DNA of 64,000 bases, from positions 27,010,811 through 27,074,810 of the forward strand of contig OY282605.1 in NCBI GenBank assembly GCA_958298945.1, in the 5' to 3' direction. This DNA comes from Atherix ibis (taxonomy: Eukaryota > Arthropoda > Insecta > Diptera > Athericidae). This document shows, in pieces, positions 23,277-34,344 of this stretch (its first letter is position 1; every line of letters starts with the position of its first letter). Position numbers and translations under genes: made by a program. The notes beneath the pieces were generated by a model. That model worked only from the letters and a program-made list of their open reading frames with translations, had not been told where the DNA came from and did no database searches.

Positions 23277-24480
23277 ATACATCAGTGGGTGGGTCCGGAA
23301 AAAAATTTCTTTCGGACATTTTTTGTACTGAAATTTTTTTTACTGAGAATTTTTACTGAAAATTTTTACTGAAAATTTTACTGAACATTTTACTGAAAAT
23401 TTTTACTGAAAATTTCGACTAAAAAATTTACTGAGAATTTGAACTGAAAAATTTGACTAAAAATGTTAATTGGAAAATTTGTACCGAAAGTTATACTAAA
23501 AATTTACACATCAGTAGGGGTCCGAAAAAATTTTTACTCAACGGTTTTTACTGACATTTTTTTTACTGACATTTTTTTTAATGAAAATTTATTTACCAAA
23601 AATTTTTACTGAATTTTGACAACAAATGTTTACTAAAAATTTTACTGCGAATTTTTATTGAAAATTTTTATTTTAAATTTTAACTGAAAACTTTTATTGA
23701 AAATTTTTACTGTAAATTTTTACTGCAAATTTTTACTGAAAGTGTTTACTGAAAACTTTTACTGCAAATTTTTACTGACAATTTTTGCTGAAAATTTTTA
23801 CTGAAAACTTTTATTGCAAATTTTTACAGCAAATTTTTACTGCAAATTTTTACTGAACATTTTTATTGACAATTTTTACTGTAAATTTTTACTGCACATA
23901 TTTTCTGCAAATTTTAGTACAAATTTTTTTTTGCAAATTTTTACTACAAATTTTTATTTGAACATTTTTACTCAACACATTTACTAAAAATTTTTACTGT
24001 AATTTTTGACCAAAAATTTTTGCTGCAAATTTTTACTAAAATTTTCTAGCTGAAGATTATTTTACTGTGAATTTTTAATGAAAATTATTTTACTGCAAAT
24101 TTTTTAATAAATTTTTTAGTTGAAAATTATTTTACAGCAAATTTTTACTGAACATTTTTACTGACACTTTTTACTGCAAATTTTTGTAAAAATTTTTTTT
24201 TACAAATTATTACTACAAATTTTTTCTGAAAATTTTTACTGCAAATTTTTATTTCAAATTTTTACTGAAATTTTTCAATAAATTTTTTAATTGAAAATTA
24301 TTTTACTGCAAATTTTTAATAAAGATTTTTTTACTGAAAATAACTTAACTGCAAATTTTTTACTGGAAAAATTTTAAATAATTAAATTTTTACTGAAATT
24401 TTTCTAATTAAATGTTTATCAATAAAAAATTTTATTTTGAATTTTTTACTGAAATAAAAAAATGTTTGTCTGAACAATTA
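23277..24480 (-). repeat. Satellite array 3 (AATTTTTACTGAA-type, inverted)
   Basis: The same monomer family as arrays 1 and 2 but in the opposite orientation. The left end contains a duplicated non-satellite stretch: CATCAGTGGGTGGGTCCGGA at 23277 and CATCAGTAGGGGTCCGAAAA at 23507, with about 200 bp of monomers between them. Monomers become less regular towards 24480. Confidence 0.85.
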
Positions 24481-25425
24481 TTGTGAAAGTTCCTAATGAA
24501 ATTTTTAAACTAGCGTACAAATATGACTAATTGTCTAATTTGTGTTTTAATATATTTTTTTCGAATATCGTTACCATGCGGAGGAGTATTTTTACAGATA
24601 AGACAATAGTACGGTGACTGTGGTTTGGATGATTAATAAATAGCCCCAGGAAATAGGACACTCTCCTATCTTGAATACAATACTTAAAAAAATCTCTTTT
24701 AAATGCGAAAAATTATTATACTTTCTTTTGATAATAGCATATTGGCCGCAACAATACATCAGCCTACGCAGTAACACCTTGAATTGAGACACACCTCAAA
24801 AAATAGTGAAACTGAAATAATCCGATTATTATTGCTGGGATTATTAAATGCGGAAAATAAAAATATTCAAAGCGAGAAACTTCCAATTTGAGACTTTATA
24901 TTTCGTTTGGTAAAGTCGTTTTGCTTCTTTAGAATTCCTCAAATTGCAGTCCATCCATCCATAGTGGAATCCATCGGCAATGATGGATTCTCGACCTGTC
25001 ATGATCAGATATTTAGTATTGATAAATACTCGAAACTGTTAAGTTTAAGAAGTAAGCGAATGGCTGACTATGCACTTGCCTCCGACGTTAAGATGACAGG
25101 TTGGAAATTCATAGGAATGGACCATGAAGAAGCATCTCCTCCATCAAGATTCCTCAAGCACTCTTGATTTAATAATTTTCCGATTGACTATAGATGCAAG
25201 CACCTAAAATGGCAATGTATTATTAGTAAAAATAACAACATTATTTACTTAGGGATTCTCTCTGATTTTAAGTAGAAAATACTATATGTTATTTATTCCA
25301 AAATTGATACTCTTCTGACCTTTGAAAATATGCAAATTTTCTCAACAGTAAATGATCTTCAAAATATAAGGTCTTGGTTTAGAGCTTCTGATATATTTGA
25401 TATTTTAGTAAAGGAATAATAAGTT
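24481..25425. other. Spacer with one moderate-GC ORF
   Basis: 24907-25167 (plus, 86 codons) has a less extreme base composition than its surroundings. It shows no domain I recognise and no clear splice or start context, so it is not called as a gene. The rest is AT-rich. Confidence 0.3.
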
Positions 25426-25565
25426 AGCCATTTTGCAATTTGGAAAGTAAAATATTGTCATGTAATAATTTTTAAAAATGTATACACATATTATCAAAGA
25501 ATAAAAACAAGTTCAGCCTAAAAGTTGCCATTTAGCTTTTTCTATAAAAGCTTTAAAAAAATTAA

Positions 25566-25621
25566 AAAATACGCTGATTATTTGGTGAAAATATAATTGT
25601 TGGATGCTGATTTTTCGAATA
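25566..25621 (+). repeat. Left 56-bp direct repeat flanking satellite array 4
   Basis: Contains TAATTGTTGGATGCTGATTT. The copy at 26870-26925 matches in 53 of 56 positions by eye. The sequence is part of the Tc1-like relic just upstream of its catalytic core; a diverged version of it precedes the core near 31960-32020. Confidence 0.88.
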
Positions 25622-26869
25622 TTTTTACTGCAAATTTTTATTGTAAATTTTTACTGAAAACTTTTACTGAAAATTTTTACTGACAATTTTTACTGACAAT
25701 TTTTACTAACAATTTTTACTGAAAATTTTTACTAACATTTTTTACTGAAAATTTTTATTGATAATTTTACTGACAATTTTAACTGACAATTTTTCTTAAA
25801 ATTTTAACTGACAATTTTTACTGACAATTTTTACTGACAATTTTTACTGACAATTTTTACTGACAATTTACTGACAATTTTTCTGAAAATTTTAACTGAA
25901 AATTTTTACTGACAATTTTTACTGACAATTTTTACTCACAATTTTTAGTAACAATTTTTGCTAACATTTTTTAATGAAAATTTTTACTGACAATTTTTAC
26001 TGACAAATTTTACTGACAATTTTTAGTGGCAATTTTTACTGACAATTTTTACTGACAATTTTTACTGACAATTTTTAATGACAATATACTGACAATTTTT
26101 CTGAAAATTTTAACTGACAATTTTTACTGACAATTTTTACTGACAATTTTTACTCACAATTTTTACTAACAATTTTTACTAACATTTTTTACTGAAAATT
26201 TTTACTGACAATTTTTACTGACAATTTTTACTGACAATTTTTAGTGACAATTTTTACTGACAATTTTTACTGACAATTTTTACTGACAATTTTTACTGAC
26301 AATTTTTACTGACAATTTTTACTGAAAATTTTTACGACAATTTTTACTAACAATTTTTACCGACAATTTTTACTGACAATTTTTCTGAAAATTTTAACTG
26401 ACAATTTTTACTGCAAATATTTACTGAAAACTTTTACTGACAATTTTTGCTGCAAATTTTTATTGCAAATTTTTGCTGCAAATATTTATTGCAAATTTTT
26501 GCTGCAAATATTTACTGACAATTTTTACTGCCAATTTTTCTGAAAATTTTAACTGACAATTTTTACTGAAAATTTTTACTAAAATTTTTACCGAAAATTT
26601 TTACTGACAATTTTTACTGAAAATTTTGACTGACAATTTTTACTGCAAATATTTACTGACAATTTTTACTGAAAATTTGTACGAACAATTTTTAATGACA
26701 ATTTTTACTGGCAATTTTTACTGACAACTTTTACTGCAAATTTTTATTGCAAATTTTTGCTGCAAATATTTACTGAAAATTTTTACTGCAAAATTTTAAT
26801 GAACATTTTTACTAACAATTTTTACTGAAAACCTTTGCTGAAAATTGTTGCTGTAAATTTTTACTGAAG
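25622..26869 (-). repeat. Satellite array 4 (AATTTTTACTGAC, 13 bp)
   Basis: The most regular of the arrays: long runs of exact 13-bp AATTTTTACTGAC units, with AAAA and CAAA variants clustered at the two ends. Orientation is opposite to arrays 1, 2 and 5. It sits inside a Tc1-like relic between two copies of a 56-bp piece of that relic. Confidence 0.93.
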
Positions 26870-26925
26870 AAAATACGCTGATTATTTGCTGAAACTATAA
26901 TTGTTGGATGCTAATTTTTCGAATA
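26870..26925 (+). repeat. Right 56-bp direct repeat flanking satellite array 4
   Basis: Near-identical to 25566-25621 and directly continuous with the downstream transposase relic, so this copy is probably the original position. Confidence 0.88.
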
Positions 26926-27500
26926 GATTTTCTTCAGCTATGGAGCTCATTTCTCAAGTCGGTGAATATGTCAATAATCTATAAGAAACTATAAAAAAAG
27001 CAGATATATTTGTAAAAATTGACAATCTGGTATGCTTTCTGATCTGAAAATGCACTTTGGTCTGATATGATTGGTCGGTATATCGTTTAAAATGAAAAAT
27101 AGAAGACCGTTACTGTCCTGAATGCTAACCAACTAATTTTGCCTAAAGTTAAAAAATTTTAATATACGCTATGATATGGCTTTAACAAAGCAATACCAAA
27201 AGATTCATAATACGATATATTATTGACTTTATAGGACGAAAAATTCGCAGTACACGTAATTTCAAAATTTGGTGATATCAATTGGCCTATAAAATTGGAG
27301 GTATTTACGCCGTTTGGACTTTTTCTTATAAGATTAAATAAAAAATTATAATTATATAGAAAAAATTTTAAACTTAAAACTATTTAATAATCAATATCCG
27401 TCAAATATTGGCCTAATTACAGCCAGAAATGTGTGAGAAGGTTTTCGAAAATTACCTTAAAAAGGATCAAGTCCTGAAAGAAATTTTGTGCCAATTAGTA
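26926..27500 (+). pseudogene. Tc1-like transposase relic
   Basis: FSSAMELISQVGEYVNN near 26930-26980 corresponds to the F.DEAHF.LGGYVNKQN start of the catalytic core. A LWSDMIGRYI-like stretch near 27055 corresponds to VWCGFW.GGIIGPYF. Near 27265-27290 is a degraded FGDVNWP block, and INIRQILA.LQPEMCEKVF lies near 27395-27450. Stops and deletions are everywhere. Confidence 0.6.
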
Positions 27501-27626
27501 TTTAAATTTTTTTATATATTTAACAAAATGGCAAACTAATATTAATAAAATAAAATGAAAAATTGAGCAAATTCTTAATTATAGATATATTTTTTGAAAT
27601 TTCACTTTCCAGAATGCAAATTGGAT

Positions 27627-28639
27627 TCTGAGATAATAGTTTTAACGCATTATTTTATTTCCTGTCAATGCAGTTTGCCTTTTTCGTGTGTAAGACTTTC
27701 ATATAAAATATATTTTTTTTTTAAAAGTCCACAATTGAAATTATTTCTATCGTTATTGACACTTGGCTGTATGTTTGTTTCCATAATCGAATCCGATCGC
27801 TCTTATCACATGCTTCCATAAATCACTGCATAAAAAGATAACGTAACGACGAATGGTTTTTCGGGTCTTTTGCCCCAAAAAAAACCACAGAAAATTTGCT
27901 TTAGCAATCAGATTGTCATTTATTCGAATTGATTGATGATTTATAGAAAGAAATAAAAAAAGCCAATGACTTTAGAAAAATTGAAAATTAGTCTTGGAAA
28001 AAATCAAAAAATTCGAAAAAATTAGGAGAAAAAAGTCGGAAACCAAATCATTAATCACAGTTTAGGTCGATGCGCACATTAACACTTCAATACAATATGG
28101 TTCAAGTGGGGATGTCTGCCCTCTTGGACACTATTTCTTCTAATACAATAAATTTCTCTATAATATAGCCCACAGTGTTGGGACAATCTGCTCCATCGGT
28201 GTCCATTTGTAATAAATAATTTTCCCTTCATACAACGGCGGGTAATATTTTTAAATTACACGTGCTGCAAATAATCCCATTGGCTTTGGTATTACTGAAT
28301 CGAAAGCAAATATTTTCATTATTTTTTCACGTTACTTCCTTTTTACGATATCCACTATAAATAAATAAAAATAATTATACCCGGTAAACTATACCATAAA
28401 AACTAAATATTTGTAGCACATTTTTATTGAATTGTAGTGTGTTTATTTATCCGATGTTGTTGGCATTGAACAAAATTGAAAAAAAATAAAAATTCTTGCA
28501 CTTTCGACATTAAAGTTAAATAAAATACATTTATAATTAAGATTTTGATACAATTTTTAACTTAATGGTATTACTTAAATATTATCATTAAATAATATAT
28601 ATAATTATTTAAATTACTATAAAGTTGATTATTCTATAG
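27627..28639. other. AT-rich spacer, no gene recognised
   Basis: Only short open frames (for example 27594-27821, which overlaps the element terminus). No recognisable domain, RNA or repeat. Confidence 0.4.
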
Positions 28640-28900
28640 TAGTTTGGGCTGTAATTCGACCATTAACTAAATGGTTATCCAATTTAAAATTTGGAAAATA
28701 AATTTTAATATAATATATTTAAAATTTTATTTCAATAAAAAGTTAATTTTTATTAAGCTTCTTAAATTTTGGCATTATTATCAAAAAATTACAATATTAA
28801 TTTTAAGATGCTTTTTTATAAAAAAAAACGCCAAATCAGGAAATTACACGTTCTGGAAAGTTTTCGCGCAATAAAGCTAAAAATTTATGAAACTATTTTA
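28640..28900 (-). pseudogene. Two overlapping Tc1-like relic fragments
   Basis: On the minus strand, FALLRENFPERVIS near 28845-28890 matches the block before NGDVNWPP. It is followed by a terminal sequence at 28673-28706 (reverse complement of GGTTATCCAATTTAAAATTT). Beyond that end, 28640-28672 reads LMVELQP, the C-terminal block of a second copy. This fits one copy having inserted into another. Confidence 0.5.
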
Positions 28901-29447
28901 TTAAATTCACATTTGACCTATATTAAAATATTTAAGTTTCAATAATAGAAAATGGGTTACGTATTCAGTTCTTCTATAATCTTCCCCTACGACCATAGGG
29001 ATTGAGTTACCCTCAATCAACGCATCACCATTACTGGCAATTTACAGTCAGTAACCAGTTTCAAGCTGATTATTCCAACTGTTAGTGGCGAGGACTATCT
29101 AAACCTCTACTGTCATAAGCAGTGACAGTGCCCGAGATAATTACTTGTGTCTCCCACCAGCGATCCGTAGATCGTACCCGCGATATGGGTATCAACCACA
29201 GCCACTACGTTGATGCTTAAGCACCTGACCAACACCATGGGGCATCCCGACTCCCATACTACCAATTTTTGTTTGAAAAGTACTTCGGTTTGTACTCCGC
29301 TTATTGAGTTAGGGTAAGGAATCTTGTAAATTTCTAGGCACCGCTAAGCCAGCTTAGGTACGTGAGTTCGCCAAGACCCGAAAGTACAACCGGAATCGAT
29401 CTTGGTCTTTCACCCGGCTGTAGCCACCTTGCGTGCCATTCACACAC

Positions 29448-29835
29448 TCATTCACGCACCATTCTCGCTCTTCTCTCAAAAAGTGCCACGGCAAATCTAT
29501 TCAGGCATTCATACCATTCTCTCCTACCTGAAACTCCACTCACATCCCCACTCTCATCATTCACCACGAATACGCCTAGGTCACGCAAGTCCCCGTACAG
29601 GCACTCTCCTCCGCTACCCCACAAGGGCATCTAGCCTTCGCAGCCAGACCACGGCTGTACAATTACCCATTCATACTGTCGTGTCCCGTGACTAAATACC
29701 CAAGGTACAGACCAAATTCAAACCCATACACAGATGCAAAGCAAACATCCGAAATGAACATGTGCGTCCATCTGCCATTCTCACTCTCATCCCAGCGACG
29801 TTGCCAAATTTCAACCATTTTTTTTTAATGTCATC
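29448..29835 (-). pseudogene. Retrotransposon C-terminal domain
   Basis: Minus strand reads WQRRWDESENGRWTH near 29795-29830, then a YLVTGHDSMNG stretch ending in a stop. LYSRGLAAKARCPCGVAEES near 29625-29680 follows (start of the CCHC zinc knuckle). A frameshift and a small deletion precede LYGDLRDLGVFVV and RRARMVRE, stop, near 29448. The order matches the C-terminus of R1/LOA/I-type proteins and of the element at 17905-20067 (WQERWDSSTKGRW). Confidence 0.8.
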
Positions 29836-29845
29836 CAGCAGGAGC

Positions 29846-30397
29846 GCTATCATGTTGCAAAATCCGGGCGTTTCTTGCGGGTTGCTTCGCGCAACTTGCG
29901 TATAACTTGCAGGTAATATTCCTTATTGACCGTTCTACCCTGTGGCAATAACTCACGATGCACCACGCCCCTGTAATCGAAGAAAACTATAAGCAAAACC
30001 TTCACATTCGACCGACCTTGGCGCGCTTTTTTTGGTCTTGACTCGTGCGGCAGCTTTCATTGGTTTGATTGAGCTTTGGTTTCCACGTCATAACCATAAA
30101 CCCATGATTCGTCACCAGTTATGACCATTTGGAGCAAATTTGGGTCGTCGCGGACAGAGTCCAATAGCTCCTTAGCAATGTTAATGCGATTAATTTGAAA
30201 TTGAGCAAAAATCGAAGACGAGCCAAAACATGTACAAGCAAAGCAGCTGTCAAAAATTAACTGAACATTCAAAATGGCCGAACTTATCAGCATAAGTGAG
30301 AGACATGAGTATCAACATAATGCCACAAAAAATCGAAAATCGAATATATGTAAACCGCGGAAATTCAAAATTCGCTATACTTTTTGGAGAGACCTCG
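29846..30397 (-). mobile_element. mariner fragment inserted in the retrotransposon
   Basis: The 5' end is CGAGGTCTCTCCAAAAAGTA (reverse complement, ending at 30397) next to TA at 30398-30399, the same terminal sequence as the element at 14490-15404. The minus strand reads SVRDDPNLLQMVITGDESWV with the first catalytic Asp near 30110-30170, then a degraded HHEFLP..RTV.. region, and stops just at QHDSAPAG near 29850, where the second catalytic Asp would lie. The 3' part and 3' terminal repeat are missing. Confidence 0.85.
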
Positions 30398-30409
30398 TAC
30401 ATTTAAACA

Positions 30410-30600
30410 TGCATACAGCGTCAGACGCTGAACTGAATTTATGCCCACCCTTGCATACTGGTGGCGCATAATGTCAGCCCATACACCTGATGCATACATT
30501 GCATACGGAACAAAGACACCCTTGTACCGGACTTTCACCGCTCTGGATCGAAGTCCCTATTCTTTGCGAAATACTCGCCTGATCGCTGAAGAATATTTTG
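30410..30600 (-). pseudogene. Retrotransposon reverse transcriptase thumb
   Basis: Minus strand reads AVKVRYKGVFVPYAMYASGV then WADIMRHQYARVGINSVQRL at about 30420-30555. This is the thumb block (YKG.F.P...YA..VW......L.S.QR) of R1-type reverse transcriptases. The corresponding block of the complete copy (LLYGAPVWAKSLEL) is near 18520. About 60 residues that should follow are lost at the mariner insertion. Confidence 0.75.
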
Positions 30601-30804
30601 TTCAAAACGCTTGAAACTGTCAGAGAAAATGATCTCATTTTAGAGAATTTTTTGCAAATTTTACGAATTATCTAGTAATAAAATTATTTAATATATTTAT
30701 ATGGCAATTTTTATTATAAATAAATTTTTTATAAAATAATAATATATATTAAAAAACTTTGAAATATTAAAACTATACTTTCCGAACTATAATATGGATA
30801 ATGC

Positions 30805-31960
30805 GGAAATTTTTTAACTTTCATCTGATTTAAATTAGAAAAAAAATATTTCTGAAAGTGATAAGAAAATTCTACTCTTACACTATGTATAAACATATCC
30901 TTTACACTCTTTTACTCTGTTATCAATAAAAATTTTTACACAATCCATCGTTTTATTGAAGAGGAATTGATTGAATAAGCCCATCACTGTTACGATGTTC
31001 GGATGCACGTTAGCATTATCGAAAAATTCTATTTAATGGAAATTGATCACGCATACCAGCTTTCGATACTCGTATCCTAATCTGGGGCAATGATTAATCA
31101 TTGTAATGGCAGATAAAGTTGGATGAACGAACTCCGATGGGTGAATATTTATGATTGGCTGTCAAATATCTTTGAAGGATGACTGTGTCTTTTCGATAAT
31201 CAATAACAAAGTCGAAACATTTTCTATGCAAACACTCCTCCTACACCTCCAGCAACCCCAGCAAACTTCTCCAGCACAATTTCTCGTGTCCCCACAACAG
31301 TTCCAAATACCCATTTCGGAATTATTGGTTATTCGAAACGTTTAAGTGCCTATTAAATATTAACCAACCGAGTCTGCTGGAGTTCGATAATAAATATTTC
31401 ATAAAGCAGAGTATGGCAGGTGTTTTACTTTTCTACAATTATTAAGTTCTATCATATTTTTTGGTAATTTTTTTGGTGGGGAAAGGTGCACGAAGAACTG
31501 TTTAATGGTATATTTTTTTTTTTTTGTAACTTGTCAAAAGTTAAAAATTAAAAGAAAATATAGTCATTCATTAGTAAATTGTCTATGATAAATTTCTTTG
31601 AAGAATAAAATTTATTACAAGCTATTAATCAATGAAATTTTATGAAAGTATATAACAAAAAAGGTTAAGTAGTAAAATTAGTCCTTAACAAATACACACT
31701 TATTTTTTATATTAGAAAAAATTAGATTTTCATTAAAAAAAAAAATTAGTGGATTTTTCCTTATTCCTATTTTCAATTAATAGGAATTTATTGAAAAAAA
31801 TACTGAAGTATCCATTTTATGGTTTTTAAAGTGTATAAACTATTATTTTACAGTTATTAAATAATATAATCTAAATAAGTAAAAATAAATTTACATTATA
31901 GTTTGCCATTTTATAATACATATTAAAAAAATAACTATAGTATAAAAAAAGCCGAAAATA
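30805..31960. other. AT-rich spacer, no gene recognised
   Basis: Contains one short plus-strand frame (31151-31345), rich in Gln and Pro at its end, with no recognisable domain. Nothing else. Confidence 0.4.
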
Positions 31961-32100
31961 TGACGATCGGGTGCTAAAACAATAAGCTTTGAATGCTGAT
32001 TTATTAAAGTAAATTTTCTTCGACGATGAGGCTTATTACTTGCTCGGGCGATATGCCAATAAGTAAAATTATTACAAGTAATTGTAAAAATTTATAATGA
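31961..32100 (+). pseudogene. Tc1-like transposase relic, core start
   Basis: Reads IFFDDEAYYLLGRYANK near 32015-32065, the F.DEAHF.LGGYVNKQN block. The preceding 60 bp match the sequence duplicated at 25566 and 26870. The relic breaks off where the composite repeat (32190-33740) begins and appears to resume near 33800. Confidence 0.6.
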
Positions 32101-32189
32101 CTACGAAGAAAAAATCCCGAACAAGAAGAACGATCAAACTATTCCTAATGGGAGAACGGTCAATACCAAAAGTGCCGACGGGTCCGGAG

Positions 32190-33740
32190 CCCCATGGTGG
32201 TTCGTCCGCCAAGGTGAGGAGTCTTTGGCTGAAACGTGGGTGGCTGCGGCTGTACCCTATATTGCGGGTATAGTTTTAGGACTAGAGCTGAGGGATGGCA
32301 GAATTCCGGGTGCTATCACTGCAGATGATAGTAGAGATTTATGTAGGTCTTGCTGATTACTGACAGTGAGCAAATGGATCTACTTATGATGAATGGTGCA
32401 CGTTACAGGCAGGACCAGGTAATTGTACAAATGTGTGTGCGGAGATGAAGAAGCAGTCTGCTGGTTAAGACCGCTTACCCCAGGAATTGAACTGATGGAA
32501 AAAATGAACATTTGCCTGCTTCATGTATGGGGCACGAAGAATGGTTAAAAAGAAGATGAAGAAGGGAAAATTATGGCGTTGAAGCTTTTCATGGCTTGTG
32601 TTAATGTAAGTGGAGTCGTGCCTTAAAGAAGATGAAGAAGATGGAGAAGATGAAAAAGATAAAAAAGATGAAAAGGTCGAAGAAGACGAAGAAGATGAAG
32701 CAGATGAAGAAGATGAGGAAGATGAAGAAGATGAAGAAGTTGAAGAAGATGAAGACGATGAAGAAGATGAAGAAGATGAAGAAGATGAAGACGATGAAGA
32801 AGATGACGAAAACGAATAACAAAAGAAGCTTAAGTAGATAAAGAAGATGAAAAAGATGAAAAAGATGAAAAAGATGAAAACGATAAAAAAAGATGAAAAA
32901 GTCGAAGAAGACGAAGCAGATGAAGAAGATGAGGAAGATGAAGAAGATGAAGACGATGAAGAAGATGGAAAAGATGAAGAAGATGCAGAAGATGAAGAAG
33001 ATGAAGAATATGAAGAAGATGAAGAAGACGAATAACATGAAGAAGCTTAAGTCGATAAAGAAGATGAAAAAGATGAAAAAGATGAAAAAGATGAAAAGGT
33101 GAAAAAGATAAGAAAGATGAAAAAGTCAAAGAAGATGAAGAAGATGAAGCAGATGAAGAAGATGAGGAAGATGAAGAAGATGAAGACGATAAAGAAGATG
33201 GAAAAGATAAAGAAGATGAAGAAGATGTAAAAGATGAAAAAGATGAAAAAGATGAAAAAGATGAAAAAGATGAAAAAGATGAAAAAGATGAAAAAGATGA
33301 AAAAGATGAAAAAGATAAGAAAGATGAAAAAGTCAAAGAAGACGAAGAAGATGAAGCAGATGAAGAAGATGAGGAAGATAAAGAAGATGAAGATAATTAA
33401 GAAGATGAAGAAAGTGACGAGGATGAAGACGATGAAGAAAATGAAAATTATAAAGAAGATGAAGAAGATGAAGAAGTTAATGGATATGGATCAGATAAAA
33501 AGATGAAGATAGAAGAATAATAATGATAAAAAAGAAGAAAAAGAGAGAACCTGAGAGAATATTCTATGCATGAAGTGGGCCAAGCAAGAAATCAAAGTAT
33601 AATCCTTTGGTTTGGATTTGAGCGAGCTGGATGATTGAGATGCGTGCAACTACCTGGATCTAGTCAGCTGAGCTGGCGAAATTCATGACAGATAAGTTTG
33701 TTTGCGCGTTGATTCGGCGTATTTTAATCTCTATTATCGG
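32190..33740 (-). repeat. Dispersed composite repeat, copy 2 (inverted)
   Basis: Reverse-complement copy of 3575-5040. From the left: a retrotransposon-3'-end-like block (32200-32400; one frame reads YIAGIVLGLELRDGRIPGAI, comparable to YIADTGLGLRLTDGRSQGAI at the other copy), 150 bp of unique sequence, a GAAGATGAA array, and an end block with CTGGATCTAGTCAGCTGAGC near 33655. It lies inside a Tc1-like relic. Confidence 0.65.
32610..33490. repeat. GAAGATGAA microsatellite with ~220-bp higher-order unit
   Basis: A 9-bp-type GAAGATGAA/GAAGATGAAAAA microsatellite. A variant block ending GCAGATGAAGAAGATGAGGA recurs at about 32669, 32897, 33119 and 33328, so a unit of about 210-230 bp was copied four times. 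AAGCTTAAGT marks the unit ends near 32826 and 33043. The Asp/Glu-rich and Phe/Leu-rich open frames are translations of this repeat, not genes. Confidence 0.9.
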
Positions 33741-33799
33741 ATACGGCCTGTAGTATTATATCTAACGATAGGTATGCCACGTAATACTACAGAACTTAC

Positions 33800-34340
33800 T
33801 GTTACTGCAAAAAGTGACTGTCTAGTATGCATTTTGATCGAAATTTGTCAGTGGCACGTACTTTTTTTAAAATGAAGAAGGAAAGGCTAATTATTCACCT
33901 GGTGGATACGTCAGTAAGCAAAACTAATATATATGAGGCTCTAGAAATATTTAAATGACTATGAAACCGCCACTATATTTTAAAAAAATACTGTATGCTG
34001 TGCATTTTAATTATAAGTGGTTTTGATAAAACAAAAGTCACATAATAAAGAAAAAATTGTTTTATTAGACGGAAAGTTCCCAGAATGCATAATTTCGAGA
34101 TTTTATGATGTCGATTGGTATTCAAGATAGTCCGGTTCAATACTGTTAATTTTTAAATTAACGTATTATATTATACAGATATAAATTTTAGAGTATTTAA
34201 ATAGGAACATCTATCATGGAATGGCCGAATTGTTGTCTGCAATGTGCAAAGAAAAAGGTTTTTCAAAGTATTCGAGTCTCGGGAGAAGTTTAGTATCGTT
34301 TAATTAAAAAATATTATATATAAAAAAAAATGGCAAAATA
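33800..34340 (+). pseudogene. Tc1-like transposase relic(s)
   Basis: KVTV.YAF.SKF near 33815 corresponds to KVTVW..FW and could be the continuation of the relic broken at 32100. From about 33865 a second start is seen (EEGKANYSPGGYVSKQN near 33868-33920), then IISRFYDVDW near 34090 and a MAELLSAMCKEK-like block near 34225. Two partially overlapping copies seem to be present. Confidence 0.5.
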
Positions 34341-34344
34341 AATT

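Larger units (their letters stand above)
25426..27626 (+). mobile_element. Tc1-like element with terminal repeats and an internal satellite
   Basis: The left end at 25426-25452 (TTTTGCAATTTGGAAAGTAA) and the right end at 27600-27626 (reverse complement CCAATTTGCATTCTGGAAAG) are imperfect inverted repeats, about 21 of 27 positions alike. The same terminal sequence recurs beside other relics of this family at 42877, 43437, 56600, 52326, 60000 and elsewhere. Between the ends are a decayed transposase (26926-27500) and satellite array 4. The pairing of these two ends into one element is my inference. Confidence 0.6.
28965..30610 (-). mobile_element. R1/LOA-like non-LTR retrotransposon, broken by a mariner
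   Basis: Minus strand: reverse transcriptase thumb (30410-30600), then a mariner fragment (29846-30397), then the C-terminal domain (29448-29835), then a 3' untranslated region (28965-29440). The last part contains a block (about 28965-29230) that recurs at 4868-5020 and 32200-32400. It is less AT-rich than its flanks. The 5' part, including the palm with the FADD motif, is missing. Confidence 0.75.
28673..30804 (-). mobile_element. Tc1-like element split by a retrotransposon
   Basis: Candidate ends are 28673-28706 and 30774-30804 (ACTATACTTTCCGAACTATA...). They face each other as in other members of the family. Just inside the right end is AT-rich sequence with a TATGGCAA stretch, as in other copies. 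The middle is occupied by a non-LTR retrotransposon. The pairing of ends is inferred, not proven. Confidence 0.4.

Noticed and set aside
32601..33506. Long Asp/Glu-rich frames on the plus strand and Phe/Leu/Ile- or Ser-rich frames on the minus strand
   Set aside because: They are translations of the GAAGATGAA microsatellite in different frames; they start and end with the array and have no unique sequence.
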